A stretch of 64,000 nucleotides of DNA from Sphingobacterium sp. GVS05A (GTDB taxonomy: Bacteria > Bacteroidota > Bacteroidia > Sphingobacteriales > Sphingobacteriaceae): contig NZ_JAHXYR010000002.1 of assembly GCF_019969845.1 (NCBI RefSeq), positions 558,001 to 622,000 of the forward strand. The letters run 5' to 3'. Positions within the stretch are counted from its first letter, which is position 1. Each line of letters starts with the position of its first letter. The notes below the pieces were generated by a model. That model did no database searches and was not told where the DNA came from. It was given only the letters and a program-made list of their open reading frames with translations. This document shows positions 27,701 through 37,023 of the stretch, piece after piece. The translations under genes were made by a program, and so were the position numbers.

Positions 27701-30700
27701 CAAACGCATTTAGGCTCGGTCAAAACCCAGATCGGTCACACAAAATGTGCTGCAGGATTGGCAGGTTTGATCAAAGCTTCCCTAGCTGTATTTCATGGTG
27801 TAAAACCACCAACACTTCACCTCCAACAGCCGAATGCATATTATAATACACAAACAAGTCCTTTCGCTTTCCATGCTGAAACTGGTCTATGGGAAGAAAA
27901 AAGACGTTATGCTGGCATCAGCGCCTTTGGTTTTGGCGGAACAAATTTCCATGCTGTTATTGCAAACCACCCCCAGGAGGATAGTACAATCGCATTGCAG
28001 TGCTGGCCATCAGAACTGTTTGTCTTCCGTGGCGACAGCTACGACGAAGCTAAGGGTCAATTGGGTCAGGTAAAAGCACTGTTAGATATCAACGATAGCC
28101 TTCCGCTAAAAGATATTGCCTACAGCTTAGCCGTTGCTTCTGAGAAAGAGATCCAGCTCAGCATTGTTGCCGATACAGCCGAAGACCTTATGATGAAAAT
28201 CGAATTGGTATTATCTGGTATTGAAAGCAAAGACACCTTTATTGTCAATAAACGTGAAGGTAAAACAGCATTCTTATTTCCGGGACAAGGTAGTCAACGT
28301 ATCAATATGGCTCGTGATCTCTTTGTGGTATTCCCAGCAATGCGAAAGCTAATCGCCCAGTATCCTGAACTGGAAAAAGTGGTCTTTCCTTCAACTACAT
28401 TTGATGCCGATTCTTTAAAACAACAAAAGGAAACCATCAAAGATACTCGTCTGGCACAACCGCTTTTGGGTATTGTTGATTTAGCCTTAGCTAAATTACT
28501 CCAGTCACTGGGTATCGTCCCAGATATGCTGGCGGGCCATAGCTACGGTGAATTGCCGGCATTGTGTTTCGCTGGTGTATTTGACGAAGAACAATTAGTT
28601 GACCTGAGCAGTAAGCGTGCTCAATCCATCCTGGATTCGGTAGAAAATGGCGACCCCGGCACTATGGTTGCTGTTAACGCAAATGCAGAACAGTTGAAGG
28701 CACTCCTCAACCGTGTGGAAGGATGTTATCCGGTGAATTACAATTCTCCGACGCAATGTGTTGTTGCAGGTAGTACATTAGCTATTGGGAAACTCATGGA
28801 ACTGTTAAAACAGGAACGGGTCTCTGCTAAAAAGCTAGAGGTGGCCTGTGCTTTCCATAGTCCTTTAGTCGCTAGATCAAAAGAGCTTTATGCGAATGTA
28901 TTGAAGGATGTTCCTTTCCAAGAAATGCAACTACCGGTCTGGTCAAACACAACAACAAGCTTATATCCTAATTCGGCATCCGAAATAAAAGCAAGACTGA
29001 CTGATCATCTGGTCCAACCTGTCCGCTTTGTTGAGGAGCTTCAGGCTATGTATGCAGGTGGCGCACGGATATTTATTGAGGTAGGTCCAGGTAAAGTGTT
29101 GACGGGCCTGACCAAATCTTGTCTGGAGCAAGATCAACTGACCCTGTACGTAGAGGATAGCAACCGCAACAAATTGACGCACCTTCTCTGTATGCTTGCA
29201 CAATATTTGGGAACTGGTCGCAATTTCGCTATTGATAAACTTTTTGAAGGCCGTCAGGTTCAACTTATTCAATTGGATCAACCAGGCCTATATAAGAAAA
29301 GCCCCGCTATCTGGCGTGTCAATGGACAGGCTGCACATCCAACTACAGGAACGCTACCTGTCAATGGCGCATTGCCAATAGTAAGCCCCATTAAAATGAG
29401 CAACCTTAACAACCCTATAGCTGCAACGACAGAAGCACAACCTGCTGCTGAGCGTATGCTGCAAGAATATTTAAACAGCATGAAAATGCTGATCCAGGCG
29501 CAACGTGATGTCATGCTTTCCTTTTTGGGGCAAAACCCACAAGTAGCACCTATGCAGGTCTATTCAAGTCCCACACCAAATGTGACTGCAGATCGTGCAA
29601 CCCCGATTACCGTTCAACCCACACTCAACGAAAATTCCGTTGTCGCAACAACTGTACAAACATCAACTAAAGACATTAAAACTTTATTATTACAGGTAGT
29701 AAGCGACAAGACCGGTTATCCACATGAGATGTTGGGTATGGAAATGGATCTGGAAGCCGATCTCAGCATTGATTCAATCAAGCGGGTCGAAATTATCGGA
29801 ACATTGCGTACAGAGCTTGGAACACTAAAGTTCGATCATGCAAATGAAGACACGATCATGGAACAATTGGCTGCCATAAAAACCTTAAATGGTCTGGTTT
29901 CCTGGTTAACAGAATTCAGCTGCGCAACAGCAGTGCCAGCAACAAGCGCTCAAACAGCAGTATCGACTCCCACAACAGCAAATCAGTCTACGCTCTCCCT
30001 TGCAGAATTACAAACAGCAATACTGGATATCGTCAGTGAAAAAACCGGTTATCCCAAAGAAATGTTGGGATTGGATTTGGACCTGGAAGCAGATTTGAGC
30101 ATAGACTCGATCAAACGGATGGAAATCATTGCTGAACTGAAGACCAAAATTGGTTTTGGGGAGGATCTCGAACATGCCGAAGATCTGATGGAAACCTTAG
30201 CAGCGATTAAAACCCTTAACGGTCTCGCTTCATGGATTAGTGAAGTTAGTGAAACAGCTCCTGAACAGAGCCTCTTGTCCAGACTTCGTTTTGACCTAAC
30301 ACCAGCGGATGCGGCTGCAGCACAAGATACAGAAATTCTACAGGGCAAACGTTTTGCCATTGCTCCTGATCATGGGCAACAGACAATGGCCATCAAAACT
30401 ATGCTCGAAAAACATGGTGCTATCGCAGAACTGGTCAATCCGGAAAATGATCTCGCTGTCTTCGATGGGTTAATTATCTCCGACATATTTTCAGCAACAG
30501 TACAACATAATATTATAGATCAAGTTGATCTGATCAAAAAAATGGATCTGGACAGGGCCAAATGGGTTTATTTAATCTCTGATATTCCGGCACATGTAGA
30601 AAAAACAAATGATACACATGCCTTACGCCACTACCAGGGTTACCCAGGACTGTTTAAAAGTCTAGCCCGTGAGTTTGAACAGACCAACTGCAGGTTGATC

Positions 30701-31699
30701 AGTTTAAACACGCCACAGGAAACAGATCAAATCGCAGAAATCGCTCTAAAAGAGATCTTAACCACAGACAAAACCGTAGAAGTCATTTACAAAAATGACC
30801 AGCGTCATACAGTCGATATTATTCCTTCACCGCTCTCGATGAGCAGCGAAGAAGTGCAAATCCAATTGGACCAAAAGTCTGTTGTCCTTGTACTTGGCGG
30901 TGGACAGGGTATCACCTCTGAATTGGTAAAACATATGTCGGCCTCCTACCCTTGTACCTATATCCTTGTGGGCAGGTCAGCAGATCCAAGAAAAGATATC
31001 CCGATCTCAAAAGAACTGGAAACAATGACCTCCAAGGAACAGATCAGAGCGAATCTTATTCAATCGGGACTATTCCATGCACCAGTACAAATTGAGAAAG
31101 AAACCCTCCGCATCTATAAGAACAACCAGATCCTGCGGACTATCCGCGATATGGAACGCTTAGGAAACACTGTCGTTTATGAATCATTGGACCTCTGTGA
31201 TGAAGCTGGATTAACGACCTTACTCCAACAGATTTATGAACAATATGGACAGCTCGATGGTGTTATCCATGGTGCAGGTTTGTTGGAAGATAAACTGTTC
31301 AAACAAAAAACGACCAGTTCTTTTGGACGTGTCTTTGACACCAAAGTAAAACCATTACGTGTATTGGCGGAACAACTACGTTCAGACTGTCAGTTCGTCG
31401 TCTTATTTTCGAGTATAGCATCTGTTTATGGCAACAAAGGTCAGACAGATTATGCTGCAGCAAACAGTGTATTGGACGACTATGCCAATGTGCTGAATAG
31501 ACGCTTGAAAGGGAAGGTTATTTCGATCAACTGGGGTCCTTGGAAAGGTGCCGGCATGGTTTCACAGACATTGGAAACAGAATATGAGCGCCGTGGCATC
31601 TCGCTTATTCCGTTGGATGAAGGAAAAGAAATTTTTCTCAACGAGATTAAGTACGGCACGGAAAGTCAGGTATTAATTATGTCAGGCAACAATTGGTAA
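24719..31699 (+). CDS. PUFA/HglE-type megasynthase: NMO-NMO-KS-AT-ACP-ACP-KR, 2326 aa
   Basis: Two nitronate-monooxygenase-like TIM-barrel units open the protein. The first (about 1-245) has EAGGAVG with Ala124. The second (about 285-620) has ECGGHVG with the expected His429 and resembles PfaD-type enoyl reductases. KS (about 640-1080) has Cys832 (DAACASS), His967 (HGTGT) and His1007 (IGHTK). AT (about 1180-1500) has FPGQGSQ, GHSYGE with Ser1275, and AFHSP. Two ACPs carry DSIKRVEI and DSIKRMEI, with phosphopantetheine sites Ser1686 and Ser1797. KR fills the C-terminus, with a glycine-rich LGGGQGI, FSSIASVYG and Tyr2245. The order and the DSIKR ACPs are those of PUFA and heterocyst-glycolipid synthases, with a PfaD-like reductase fused in front. 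It would elongate and reduce an acyl chain iteratively in the cytoplasm. First gene of an eight-gene operon. Confidence 0.9.
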   Translation: MKNLTIIGLTPFEKPDVNLMPKLRQAGAFPVLSLGHDLASAQEALNQLDQTAIFTYGIYFPNDKLLSLKIPEKVSLIILPCGIPAPTASHLSIVYQVSSLEEAIQAEQLNAKGIIIKGNEAGGAVGYESTFVLFQRIIKEIQSIPVWVQGGIGLHTAAAAKSLGATGIVLDSQLALFPECSVPQDFKTLCGKLNGTETKIIANHRVLVRPNSPALSDQVDTAELSAYFTDLNPATSYIPMGQDISLAIDLYEDFRTLKKLIFGFKEAMYGHLKQAKALQPIDSDNVLAKQLGLRYPIAQGPMTRVSDVPAFANAVAEAGALPFVALSLLRGEQARTLVMETKQLAGNKTWGVGILGFAPQELREEQTTYILEAKPPVVLIAGGRPAQAKVFEKAGITTFLHVPSPALLDMFLKEGAKNFIFEGRECGGHVGPLSSTVLWEKQIERILKEDHPEQISVFFAGGIHNAFSTAFVSIMAAPLAARGVKVGVLMGTAYLYTQEAVSTGAIQEEFQLQAMQARDTVLLETAPGHETRCLNTAFAQHFNREKSKLLAAGVDKKEIWEKLEKLNVGRLRIAAKGVDRQGDQLVNIPKSEQLDLGMYMIGQIATMQNKVISLDALHQHVGIDNQQYIHEAILPEEPLSSEKPLDVAIVGMECIFPGAKNLEEFWRNIILGKDSVTEVPDERWNKAIYYKPDADGPDVSHSKWGGFIPKIDFDPLAFGIPPQSLAAIEPTQLLTLLVAKRAMEDAGYGEKQINRENISVIIGAEGGNDLANSYSFRGYYKQVFGELHEEVKEALPHTTEDSFPGILANVIAGRITNRLDLGGRNFTVDAACASSLAAIDLACQELILGKSDMVLAGGADLHNGINDYLMFSSTHALSRKGRCATFDSDADGIALGEGVAILVLKRYEDAIRDGDRIYSVIKGVGGSSDGKALGLTAPRKIGQVRALERAYNQAGISAASVGLVEAHGTGTVVGDKTELSALTNLFSRSGALPAQTHLGSVKTQIGHTKCAAGLAGLIKASLAVFHGVKPPTLHLQQPNAYYNTQTSPFAFHAETGLWEEKRRYAGISAFGFGGTNFHAVIANHPQEDSTIALQCWPSELFVFRGDSYDEAKGQLGQVKALLDINDSLPLKDIAYSLAVASEKEIQLSIVADTAEDLMMKIELVLSGIESKDTFIVNKREGKTAFLFPGQGSQRINMARDLFVVFPAMRKLIAQYPELEKVVFPSTTFDADSLKQQKETIKDTRLAQPLLGIVDLALAKLLQSLGIVPDMLAGHSYGELPALCFAGVFDEEQLVDLSSKRAQSILDSVENGDPGTMVAVNANAEQLKALLNRVEGCYPVNYNSPTQCVVAGSTLAIGKLMELLKQERVSAKKLEVACAFHSPLVARSKELYANVLKDVPFQEMQLPVWSNTTTSLYPNSASEIKARLTDHLVQPVRFVEELQAMYAGGARIFIEVGPGKVLTGLTKSCLEQDQLTLYVEDSNRNKLTHLLCMLAQYLGTGRNFAIDKLFEGRQVQLIQLDQPGLYKKSPAIWRVNGQAAHPTTGTLPVNGALPIVSPIKMSNLNNPIAATTEAQPAAERMLQEYLNSMKMLIQAQRDVMLSFLGQNPQVAPMQVYSSPTPNVTADRATPITVQPTLNENSVVATTVQTSTKDIKTLLLQVVSDKTGYPHEMLGMEMDLEADLSIDSIKRVEIIGTLRTELGTLKFDHANEDTIMEQLAAIKTLNGLVSWLTEFSCATAVPATSAQTAVSTPTTANQSTLSLAELQTAILDIVSEKTGYPKEMLGLDLDLEADLSIDSIKRMEIIAELKTKIGFGEDLEHAEDLMETLAAIKTLNGLASWISEVSETAPEQSLLSRLRFDLTPADAAAAQDTEILQGKRFAIAPDHGQQTMAIKTMLEKHGAIAELVNPENDLAVFDGLIISDIFSATVQHNIIDQVDLIKKMDLDRAKWVYLISDIPAHVEKTNDTHALRHYQGYPGLFKSLAREFEQTNCRLISLNTPQETDQIAEIALKEILTTDKTVEVIYKNDQRHTVDIIPSPLSMSSEEVQIQLDQKSVVLVLGGGQGITSELVKHMSASYPCTYILVGRSADPRKDIPISKELETMTSKEQIRANLIQSGLFHAPVQIEKETLRIYKNNQILRTIRDMERLGNTVVYESLDLCDEAGLTTLLQQIYEQYGQLDGVIHGAGLLEDKLFKQKTTSSFGRVFDTKVKPLRVLAEQLRSDCQFVVLFSSIASVYGNKGQTDYAAANSVLDDYANVLNRRLKGKVISINWGPWKGAGMVSQTLETEYERRGISLIPLDEGKEIFLNEIKYGTESQVLIMSGNNW

Positions 31700-31718
31700 C
31701 CCCTCATAGCTATTGATT

Positions 31719-34700
31719 ATGAAGAAAACAGATATTGCCATCGTCGGTTTATCCTGTGTCTTTCCGGGGGCACGGGATGCCAATACGTTTTGGCAAAATA
31801 TCATCAATAAGGTAGACTCCACCGAATTTGCTCCAGCCGACCGCATTGACCCGATCCATTTTAGTGATGGTCCGGGGACTGTAGATCGCTTTTATTGCAA
31901 ACGTGGTGGTTTTATCCCAGACTATGTATTCGATCCAACGGCATTTGGTATTTTACCACTTGCCGTTGAGGGAACCGAGCCAGATCACCTCTTAACACTT
32001 GATCTGGTACAGAAAGCACTGGAAGATGCCAGCGTATTTCAAAAACAGGTATCACTGGAAAAAGCGGGAATTGTGATCGGGAAAGGAAATTATACTGGTC
32101 CGGGAGCTACCCGTGCCATAGAAATCGTACGTACAAGCGAACAGATTTCCTCCCTTTTACAGGAACTTTTACCGCAGGTACCAGCTGCTGATATCGAGAA
32201 GGTAAAACGAGCATTCCAGGAACGCAAGGGGCGCTTTGCCGCTGATACGGCTATGGGCTTAATCCCTAACCTTGTGGCTTCGCTTGTTGCCAACCGCTTC
32301 AATCTTGGCGGTGTGGCCTTTACTGTAGATGCTGCTTGTGCCAGCGCCTTGATCGCTGTAGACCATGCTGTACAGGAATTGCAGCGTGGCCGTAGCGATA
32401 TCATGATTGCAGGCGGTGTACATACAGGACAAAATGCAGCTTTCTGGAGTATCTTTGCACAATTGGGTGCCCTTTCTCACAACCAGCAGATCAAACCTTT
32501 CAGCATGGATGCCGATGGCTTACTCATCGGTGAAGGCTGTGGTTTTGTTGTATTAAAGCGACTCGAAGATGCTGTACGTGACCAGGATAAAATCTATGCT
32601 GTCATCAAAGGTGTAGGCGTGAGCAGCGATGGTCATGGCACAAGCGTCATGAGTCCATCGGTGAAAGGACAATTAAAAGCTTTACAACAGGCTTGGATAA
32701 ATGCTGAACTGGACGAAAAACAGATCGGCTATCTGGAAGCACACGGTACAGGGACACCTCTTGGAGATAAAACTGAACTACAGACACTGTCGCAGTTTTT
32801 CGGTAAAGAAGACGCTGCTCCAGTCGCTGGAATCGGTTCGGTCAAATCCAATATTGGTCATGCCATGCCTGCGGCAGGAATCGCGGGCCTGATAAAAACC
32901 TGTTTGGCGCTACACCATGATACACTACCACCAACCCTTTATTGCGAAAACCCGACCGCTGATATGCAGAAAACGCGATTTGCTCCAGTGCAGGAAGCAA
33001 AAAGCTGGTCAAAGACAGGTCTACCTAAGGTGGCCGCGGTAAATGCTTTTGGTTTCGGCGGTATTAACGCACACGTGGTCTTAACAGGCTATGATATGCC
33101 TAAAAAAGATCCCGTATTATTACTTGCCCGACCAACACATGCTGAATTACTTTCTGCTTTACAACATAACGATACGACAGTGGGTGAAGGCCATTATCGT
33201 ATCGCCTTATTCGATCCAACCCCAGAACGGATTGAAAAGGCAATCAAAATCGTTTCTAAAGATAAAGCTTGGCGCAATAAGCAGGATATCTGGTATACCT
33301 CCGCCCCATTATTACAAGAGGGGGGCAAGGTTGCCTTCGTCTTCCCTGGTTTAGATGGCTTAGCGAAAGGAGAGATTGACTCGGTCAGTCGCTATTTTGG
33401 ACTGACAGCACCTATACAAACCGAAGGTGAAGGACTGCTGAATGATGCGTTGGCTATTTTCAATTCTTGCAGCATTTTGGACAATTCCCTAAAAAAACTG
33501 GGAATATATCCGGACATGAATGCTGGGCATAGCTTAGGTGAATGGCTGGCTGGCTATTCTTCGGAACTAGCGGAAGCAAGTTCGGTCAAGGATCTTATTG
33601 ATGTCCTGAACCCGAAGACTTTTGAACTCAAGGACTCCAAATTTATTGCCATCGGAACGGGGCTAAAGGAAATTACACCTTTGATTACTGGAATTCCCAA
33701 TATTTATGTTTCCAATGACAACTGTCCACATCAGGTCATTCTATGCGGCAGCAATACCGCTTTAGAAGAACTTGTACCTCAGTTGAAAGCGAAACAGATA
33801 TTCCATCAGATCCTGCCATTCCAGTCGGGGTTTCACTCGCCTTTTGTAGCAGACAAGCTTGATCTGATCCTAGCAGGTATGGAAAAAGTACAGTTTCAGC
33901 CAACCAAAATCCCTTTGTGGTCGGCCACCACACTGATGCCATATCCATCGGATCAACAGGCCATCCGCCAATTGAGTGCCGAACACCTTGTACAACCGGT
34001 CCGTTTCCGCGAGCTAACAGAAAAGCTTTATGACGAGGGAGTCCGGTTCTTTATCCAGGTGGGTACCGGTGGACTGATCGGCTTTATTGACGACACCTTA
34101 AAGGGAAAAGCTTTCAGCACCCTAGCATCCAGTGTGGTAACACGTTCAGCACTTGCGCAGCTACAACGTGTTGTTGCCGCTTTATTTGTAGAAGGAAAAA
34201 CGGTGGCGCTGGATTTTCTGGCGGTACAAAACCATATAAAAAAGGCGACAAACAAAGGCATGAAGTTGCAGCTCGGTTCGCCTATCGTCCGTAATTTTGA
34301 TGCGGTCAAGAGCTTAGGAAAGTCTTTTGACACAGTACAGCCACAACTGACCGCCGGAACAGCTGTAAGGGGCAATCATCCATTGGTACAGGCATTTCAG
34401 GAGAATATCGCCGATATGATCCGGATGCAGGAAGAAGTGTTGACACTTTTTCAGAACCGGCCAGCGCCTAGCGTTTTGGCAACTGTCACCAAGCCCCTTG
34501 TCGTAGAAAAACCTGTAGACAGACATTTTTCAAAAATGCTGCAGGTCAATTTGGACAGTCATCCCTACCTGATCGATCATAGTCTGCTGCGACAACCGCA
34601 GGGATGGCCAGAAGTAGCGGACATGGAACCGGTGATCCCGATGACCATGATTTTTGAATTGCTGGCCGAAATCGCTCAGGCGGAAAAACCTGCTACCAAG

Positions 34701-35963
34701 ATCCATAAGATCATGCATGTGAGTGTGTTCCAATGGATGAATGTAGCCAAACCTTTTGAAAAAATAGTCAAGGGCGAATGGCGTTCCGCTCAACTTGCCT
34801 ATCTGGATATCGAGAATTTTGCAAATGCAGAGGTAGCACTGTCTACAGCATATCCCGTCGCACCACAGTTTGATCTTTCCATAGGTGAGCCTCTGCCTAT
34901 CACGCGTAATTCCGAAGAAATCTATGATAAGCATATGTTCCATGGAACAGCCTATCAAGGGATTATGGAGGTAACCGCTGTAGGTAAAAAGGGGATCAGG
35001 GGCAAGATCAAGGGTAATGGAGGAAAGGGCTCGCTATTGGATAATGCGGGACAATTGTTCGGTTTGTGGCTTCAGCTTACACTGACAAAAGATCGCATTG
35101 CATTCCCTGTTAAAATCAAAGAAATCGAGTTTTTCGACGACATGCATGACCAAGATGGCCTATTCGAGTGCACCTGTGTGTTGACTGAGCTGAATGATGA
35201 GTTTGCTATCGCAAATATAACGCTCCAACGAAACGGGAAAGTATGGTGCTCGATCAGGGGCTGGCAAAATCGACGATTGGAAATCGACGAAGCGTTGTGG
35301 AATGTTTCCATGTCGCCATTGCACAACCGTCTCTCAGTGGAAATTGCACCAAGCATTTTCTTTTTCCACCAGGCCTATACCCGTGTCGCTTCCTGGGACT
35401 TTATCCTGAAACGCTATTTCAACCAAACGGAAAAACAGCACTACCAACAATTGTTGCCCAACCGTAGAAAAAGTTGGATGGTAAGCCGTGTTGCGGTAAA
35501 AGATGCGGTGCGACAGCTGTTGAACCGTCAGAAAAACCTCCCCTGCTATCCCATTACGTTTGAGATCCGCTCGGATGAAGTCGGTAAACCTTATCTACTG
35601 GGCGATGCGACTAAAGATATTCATGTATCACTGGCCCACAAGGGAAAAGATGCCGTAGCTATCGCCCGTCAAGACAGATCTGTAGGTATTGACATGGAAC
35701 TCATCGAGGAGCGTAGTACCGGTTTTTACCCACTGGTCTTTACCGATGCTGAAATGGAATTGCTAAAAGACAGGGAACAGGCGGAATGGACGACCCGTTT
35801 TTGGGTAGCGAAAGAAGCTTACGGAAAATTTCTGGGGACTGGCCTACAGGGCAACCCAAAAAGATATGAAGTAGAACGCGTCCAGGGAGATCATCTCTGG
35901 ATCAATCAAATAGAAATAAAAACGATCAAACACCAAAATTATATTATCGGATGGACACTGTAA
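31719..35963 (+). CDS. PUFA/HglE-type megasynthase: KS-AT-DH with fused phosphopantetheinyl transferase, 1414 aa
   Basis: I start at ATG 31719 (MKKTDIAIVGLSCVFPG) rather than a TTG two codons upstream. KS (about 1-430) has a full triad: Cys207 (DAACASA), HGTGT and NIGHAMPAAG. It is therefore a working condensing enzyme and not a chain-length factor. AT (about 530-850) has a divergent FPGLDG but keeps GHSLGE (Ser605) and FHSP. DH (about 930-1200) has SHPYLIDH with His948 and LLDNAGQ with Asp1108. The last 200 residues are a Sfp-like phosphopantetheinyl transferase with VGIDMELIEE (Asp1325) and FWVAKEAYGK (Lys1365). The fused transferase probably activates the ACPs of this system. There is no ACP inside this protein; it must work with the ACPs of its neighbours. 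Confidence 0.9.
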   Translation: MKKTDIAIVGLSCVFPGARDANTFWQNIINKVDSTEFAPADRIDPIHFSDGPGTVDRFYCKRGGFIPDYVFDPTAFGILPLAVEGTEPDHLLTLDLVQKALEDASVFQKQVSLEKAGIVIGKGNYTGPGATRAIEIVRTSEQISSLLQELLPQVPAADIEKVKRAFQERKGRFAADTAMGLIPNLVASLVANRFNLGGVAFTVDAACASALIAVDHAVQELQRGRSDIMIAGGVHTGQNAAFWSIFAQLGALSHNQQIKPFSMDADGLLIGEGCGFVVLKRLEDAVRDQDKIYAVIKGVGVSSDGHGTSVMSPSVKGQLKALQQAWINAELDEKQIGYLEAHGTGTPLGDKTELQTLSQFFGKEDAAPVAGIGSVKSNIGHAMPAAGIAGLIKTCLALHHDTLPPTLYCENPTADMQKTRFAPVQEAKSWSKTGLPKVAAVNAFGFGGINAHVVLTGYDMPKKDPVLLLARPTHAELLSALQHNDTTVGEGHYRIALFDPTPERIEKAIKIVSKDKAWRNKQDIWYTSAPLLQEGGKVAFVFPGLDGLAKGEIDSVSRYFGLTAPIQTEGEGLLNDALAIFNSCSILDNSLKKLGIYPDMNAGHSLGEWLAGYSSELAEASSVKDLIDVLNPKTFELKDSKFIAIGTGLKEITPLITGIPNIYVSNDNCPHQVILCGSNTALEELVPQLKAKQIFHQILPFQSGFHSPFVADKLDLILAGMEKVQFQPTKIPLWSATTLMPYPSDQQAIRQLSAEHLVQPVRFRELTEKLYDEGVRFFIQVGTGGLIGFIDDTLKGKAFSTLASSVVTRSALAQLQRVVAALFVEGKTVALDFLAVQNHIKKATNKGMKLQLGSPIVRNFDAVKSLGKSFDTVQPQLTAGTAVRGNHPLVQAFQENIADMIRMQEEVLTLFQNRPAPSVLATVTKPLVVEKPVDRHFSKMLQVNLDSHPYLIDHSLLRQPQGWPEVADMEPVIPMTMIFELLAEIAQAEKPATKIHKIMHVSVFQWMNVAKPFEKIVKGEWRSAQLAYLDIENFANAEVALSTAYPVAPQFDLSIGEPLPITRNSEEIYDKHMFHGTAYQGIMEVTAVGKKGIRGKIKGNGGKGSLLDNAGQLFGLWLQLTLTKDRIAFPVKIKEIEFFDDMHDQDGLFECTCVLTELNDEFAIANITLQRNGKVWCSIRGWQNRRLEIDEALWNVSMSPLHNRLSVEIAPSIFFFHQAYTRVASWDFILKRYFNQTEKQHYQQLLPNRRKSWMVSRVAVKDAVRQLLNRQKNLPCYPITFEIRSDEVGKPYLLGDATKDIHVSLAHKGKDAVAIARQDRSVGIDMELIEERSTGFYPLVFTDAEMELLKDREQAEWTTRFWVAKEAYGKFLGTGLQGNPKRYEVERVQGDHLWINQIEIKTIKHQNYIIGWTL

Positions 35964-36250
35964 ACACCACACTAAAATTGAATCATGAAGAATTATTCGC
36001 TTTATTAAAAGGCTTTATAACAGAAGTTATCGGCGAAGAATTTGTAGAAGAGATGGATATCACACCAGAAAGCTCCTTCACAAAGGATCTTGAAATGGAC
36101 AGCATAGAAATTGTTTCTTTTTCAGAGAAAATCAAGGCACATTTTGGTGACCAGATTGATTTCACAGGCTGGTTATCTTCGATGGACCTGGATCAACTGA
36201 TCAATCTTGACCTCCGTATGATCATCAATTATATCTACGAATGCCAATAA
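35951..36250 (+). CDS. Stand-alone acyl carrier protein, 99 aa
   Basis: The protein has a helical ACP fold, with FTKDLEMDSIEIVSFSEKIK giving the phosphopantetheine Ser in the DSIEI motif. A C-terminal helix follows (LDQLINLDLRMIINYIYECQ). The start overlaps the end of the megasynthase by 13 bases and the end overlaps the hydrolase by 10 bases, so translation is coupled. It may shuttle the finished acyl chain or carry the starter unit between the two large enzymes or to an acyltransferase. Confidence 0.88.
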   Translation: MDTVNTTLKLNHEELFALLKGFITEVIGEEFVEEMDITPESSFTKDLEMDSIEIVSFSEKIKAHFGDQIDFTGWLSSMDLDQLINLDLRMIINYIYECQ

Positions 36251-37023
36251 TTACGGTCAACAACAGAAAGGTTCACATACAAGAACTAAATAAAGGTGCT
36301 GAACATACCGTGGTATTGATCCACGGTATGTTCAGCAACCTCTCTATTTATTATTTTAATATTGCTCCAATCCTAGCGCAGCATTTCCACGTGGTCATGT
36401 ATGATCTCAAAAGTCATGGCATGAGTGAACGTGTATCGGAAGGCTATGATCTTGAAAATATGTCATCGGATCTGATTGCTTTGTTGGATAGTCTACAACT
36501 TCAAAACGTCCATCTGCTAGGTTACAGTTTTGGTGGACTAATCGCGCTTAAAACGGCATTGCAGATCCCAAGCCGTGTGCAACGACTCGTCGTTATGGAA
36601 GCTCCGGATCCACAGGATGAGAAAGCTCGCAACATCATCGATGAGTATAGTAAGGAATTTTTGGAACATTATATTGCCAATTTTACCGATACAACAAAAA
36701 TGAAAATGGGTAAGCGACAATTTGAAAAAAATCATCGCCTTTACGAGTTTTTATTCAACCAGACGAGCATCAAAGCTGATATGATCAAAGAAAAATATTT
36801 CCTCCATGAAATGGATACTGCAACATTACCGCCGTCCACCTTACTGTTGTATGGAAATACATCGAACTGTAAACCAACGGGGGAATGGCTACAAACAAAA
36901 ATATCTGGTGCTCAACTTAAACTCATTCCGGGAGATCACAATATCCCCATACAAGAACCTATACAGATAGCTGAAACTATCGTTGATTTTTTATCTAACC
37001 CTTTATTACAAAACCATGGCTAA
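36241..37023 (+). CDS. Alpha/beta hydrolase (thioesterase-like), 260 aa
   Basis: VVLIHGMFSNLSIYYFNIAP gives the oxyanion HG motif. LLGYSFGGLIALKTA carries the nucleophile Ser in G-Y-S-F-G, and GDHNIPIQEP near the end supplies the catalytic His. A cap of helices lies between. There is no signal peptide. Neither megasynthase has a thioesterase, so this enzyme is the natural candidate for chain release or for proof-reading of stalled ACPs. The gene overlaps its neighbours on both sides (10 and 8 bases). Confidence 0.85.
   Translation: MPIITVNNRKVHIQELNKGAEHTVVLIHGMFSNLSIYYFNIAPILAQHFHVVMYDLKSHGMSERVSEGYDLENMSSDLIALLDSLQLQNVHLLGYSFGGLIALKTALQIPSRVQRLVVMEAPDPQDEKARNIIDEYSKEFLEHYIANFTDTTKMKMGKRQFEKNHRLYEFLFNQTSIKADMIKEKYFLHEMDTATLPPSTLLLYGNTSNCKPTGEWLQTKISGAQLKLIPGDHNIPIQEPIQIAETIVDFLSNPLLQNHG

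Noticed and set aside
31719..33000. Second KS as a chain-length factor (as in PfaC)
   Set aside because: It keeps the active Cys and both His, so it should condense in its own right.
36983..37015. Longer start for the double glycosyltransferase
   Set aside because: The extra 11 residues precede the conserved AKFVFVVPP start and overlap deeply with the hydrolase; ATG 37016 gives normal coupling.
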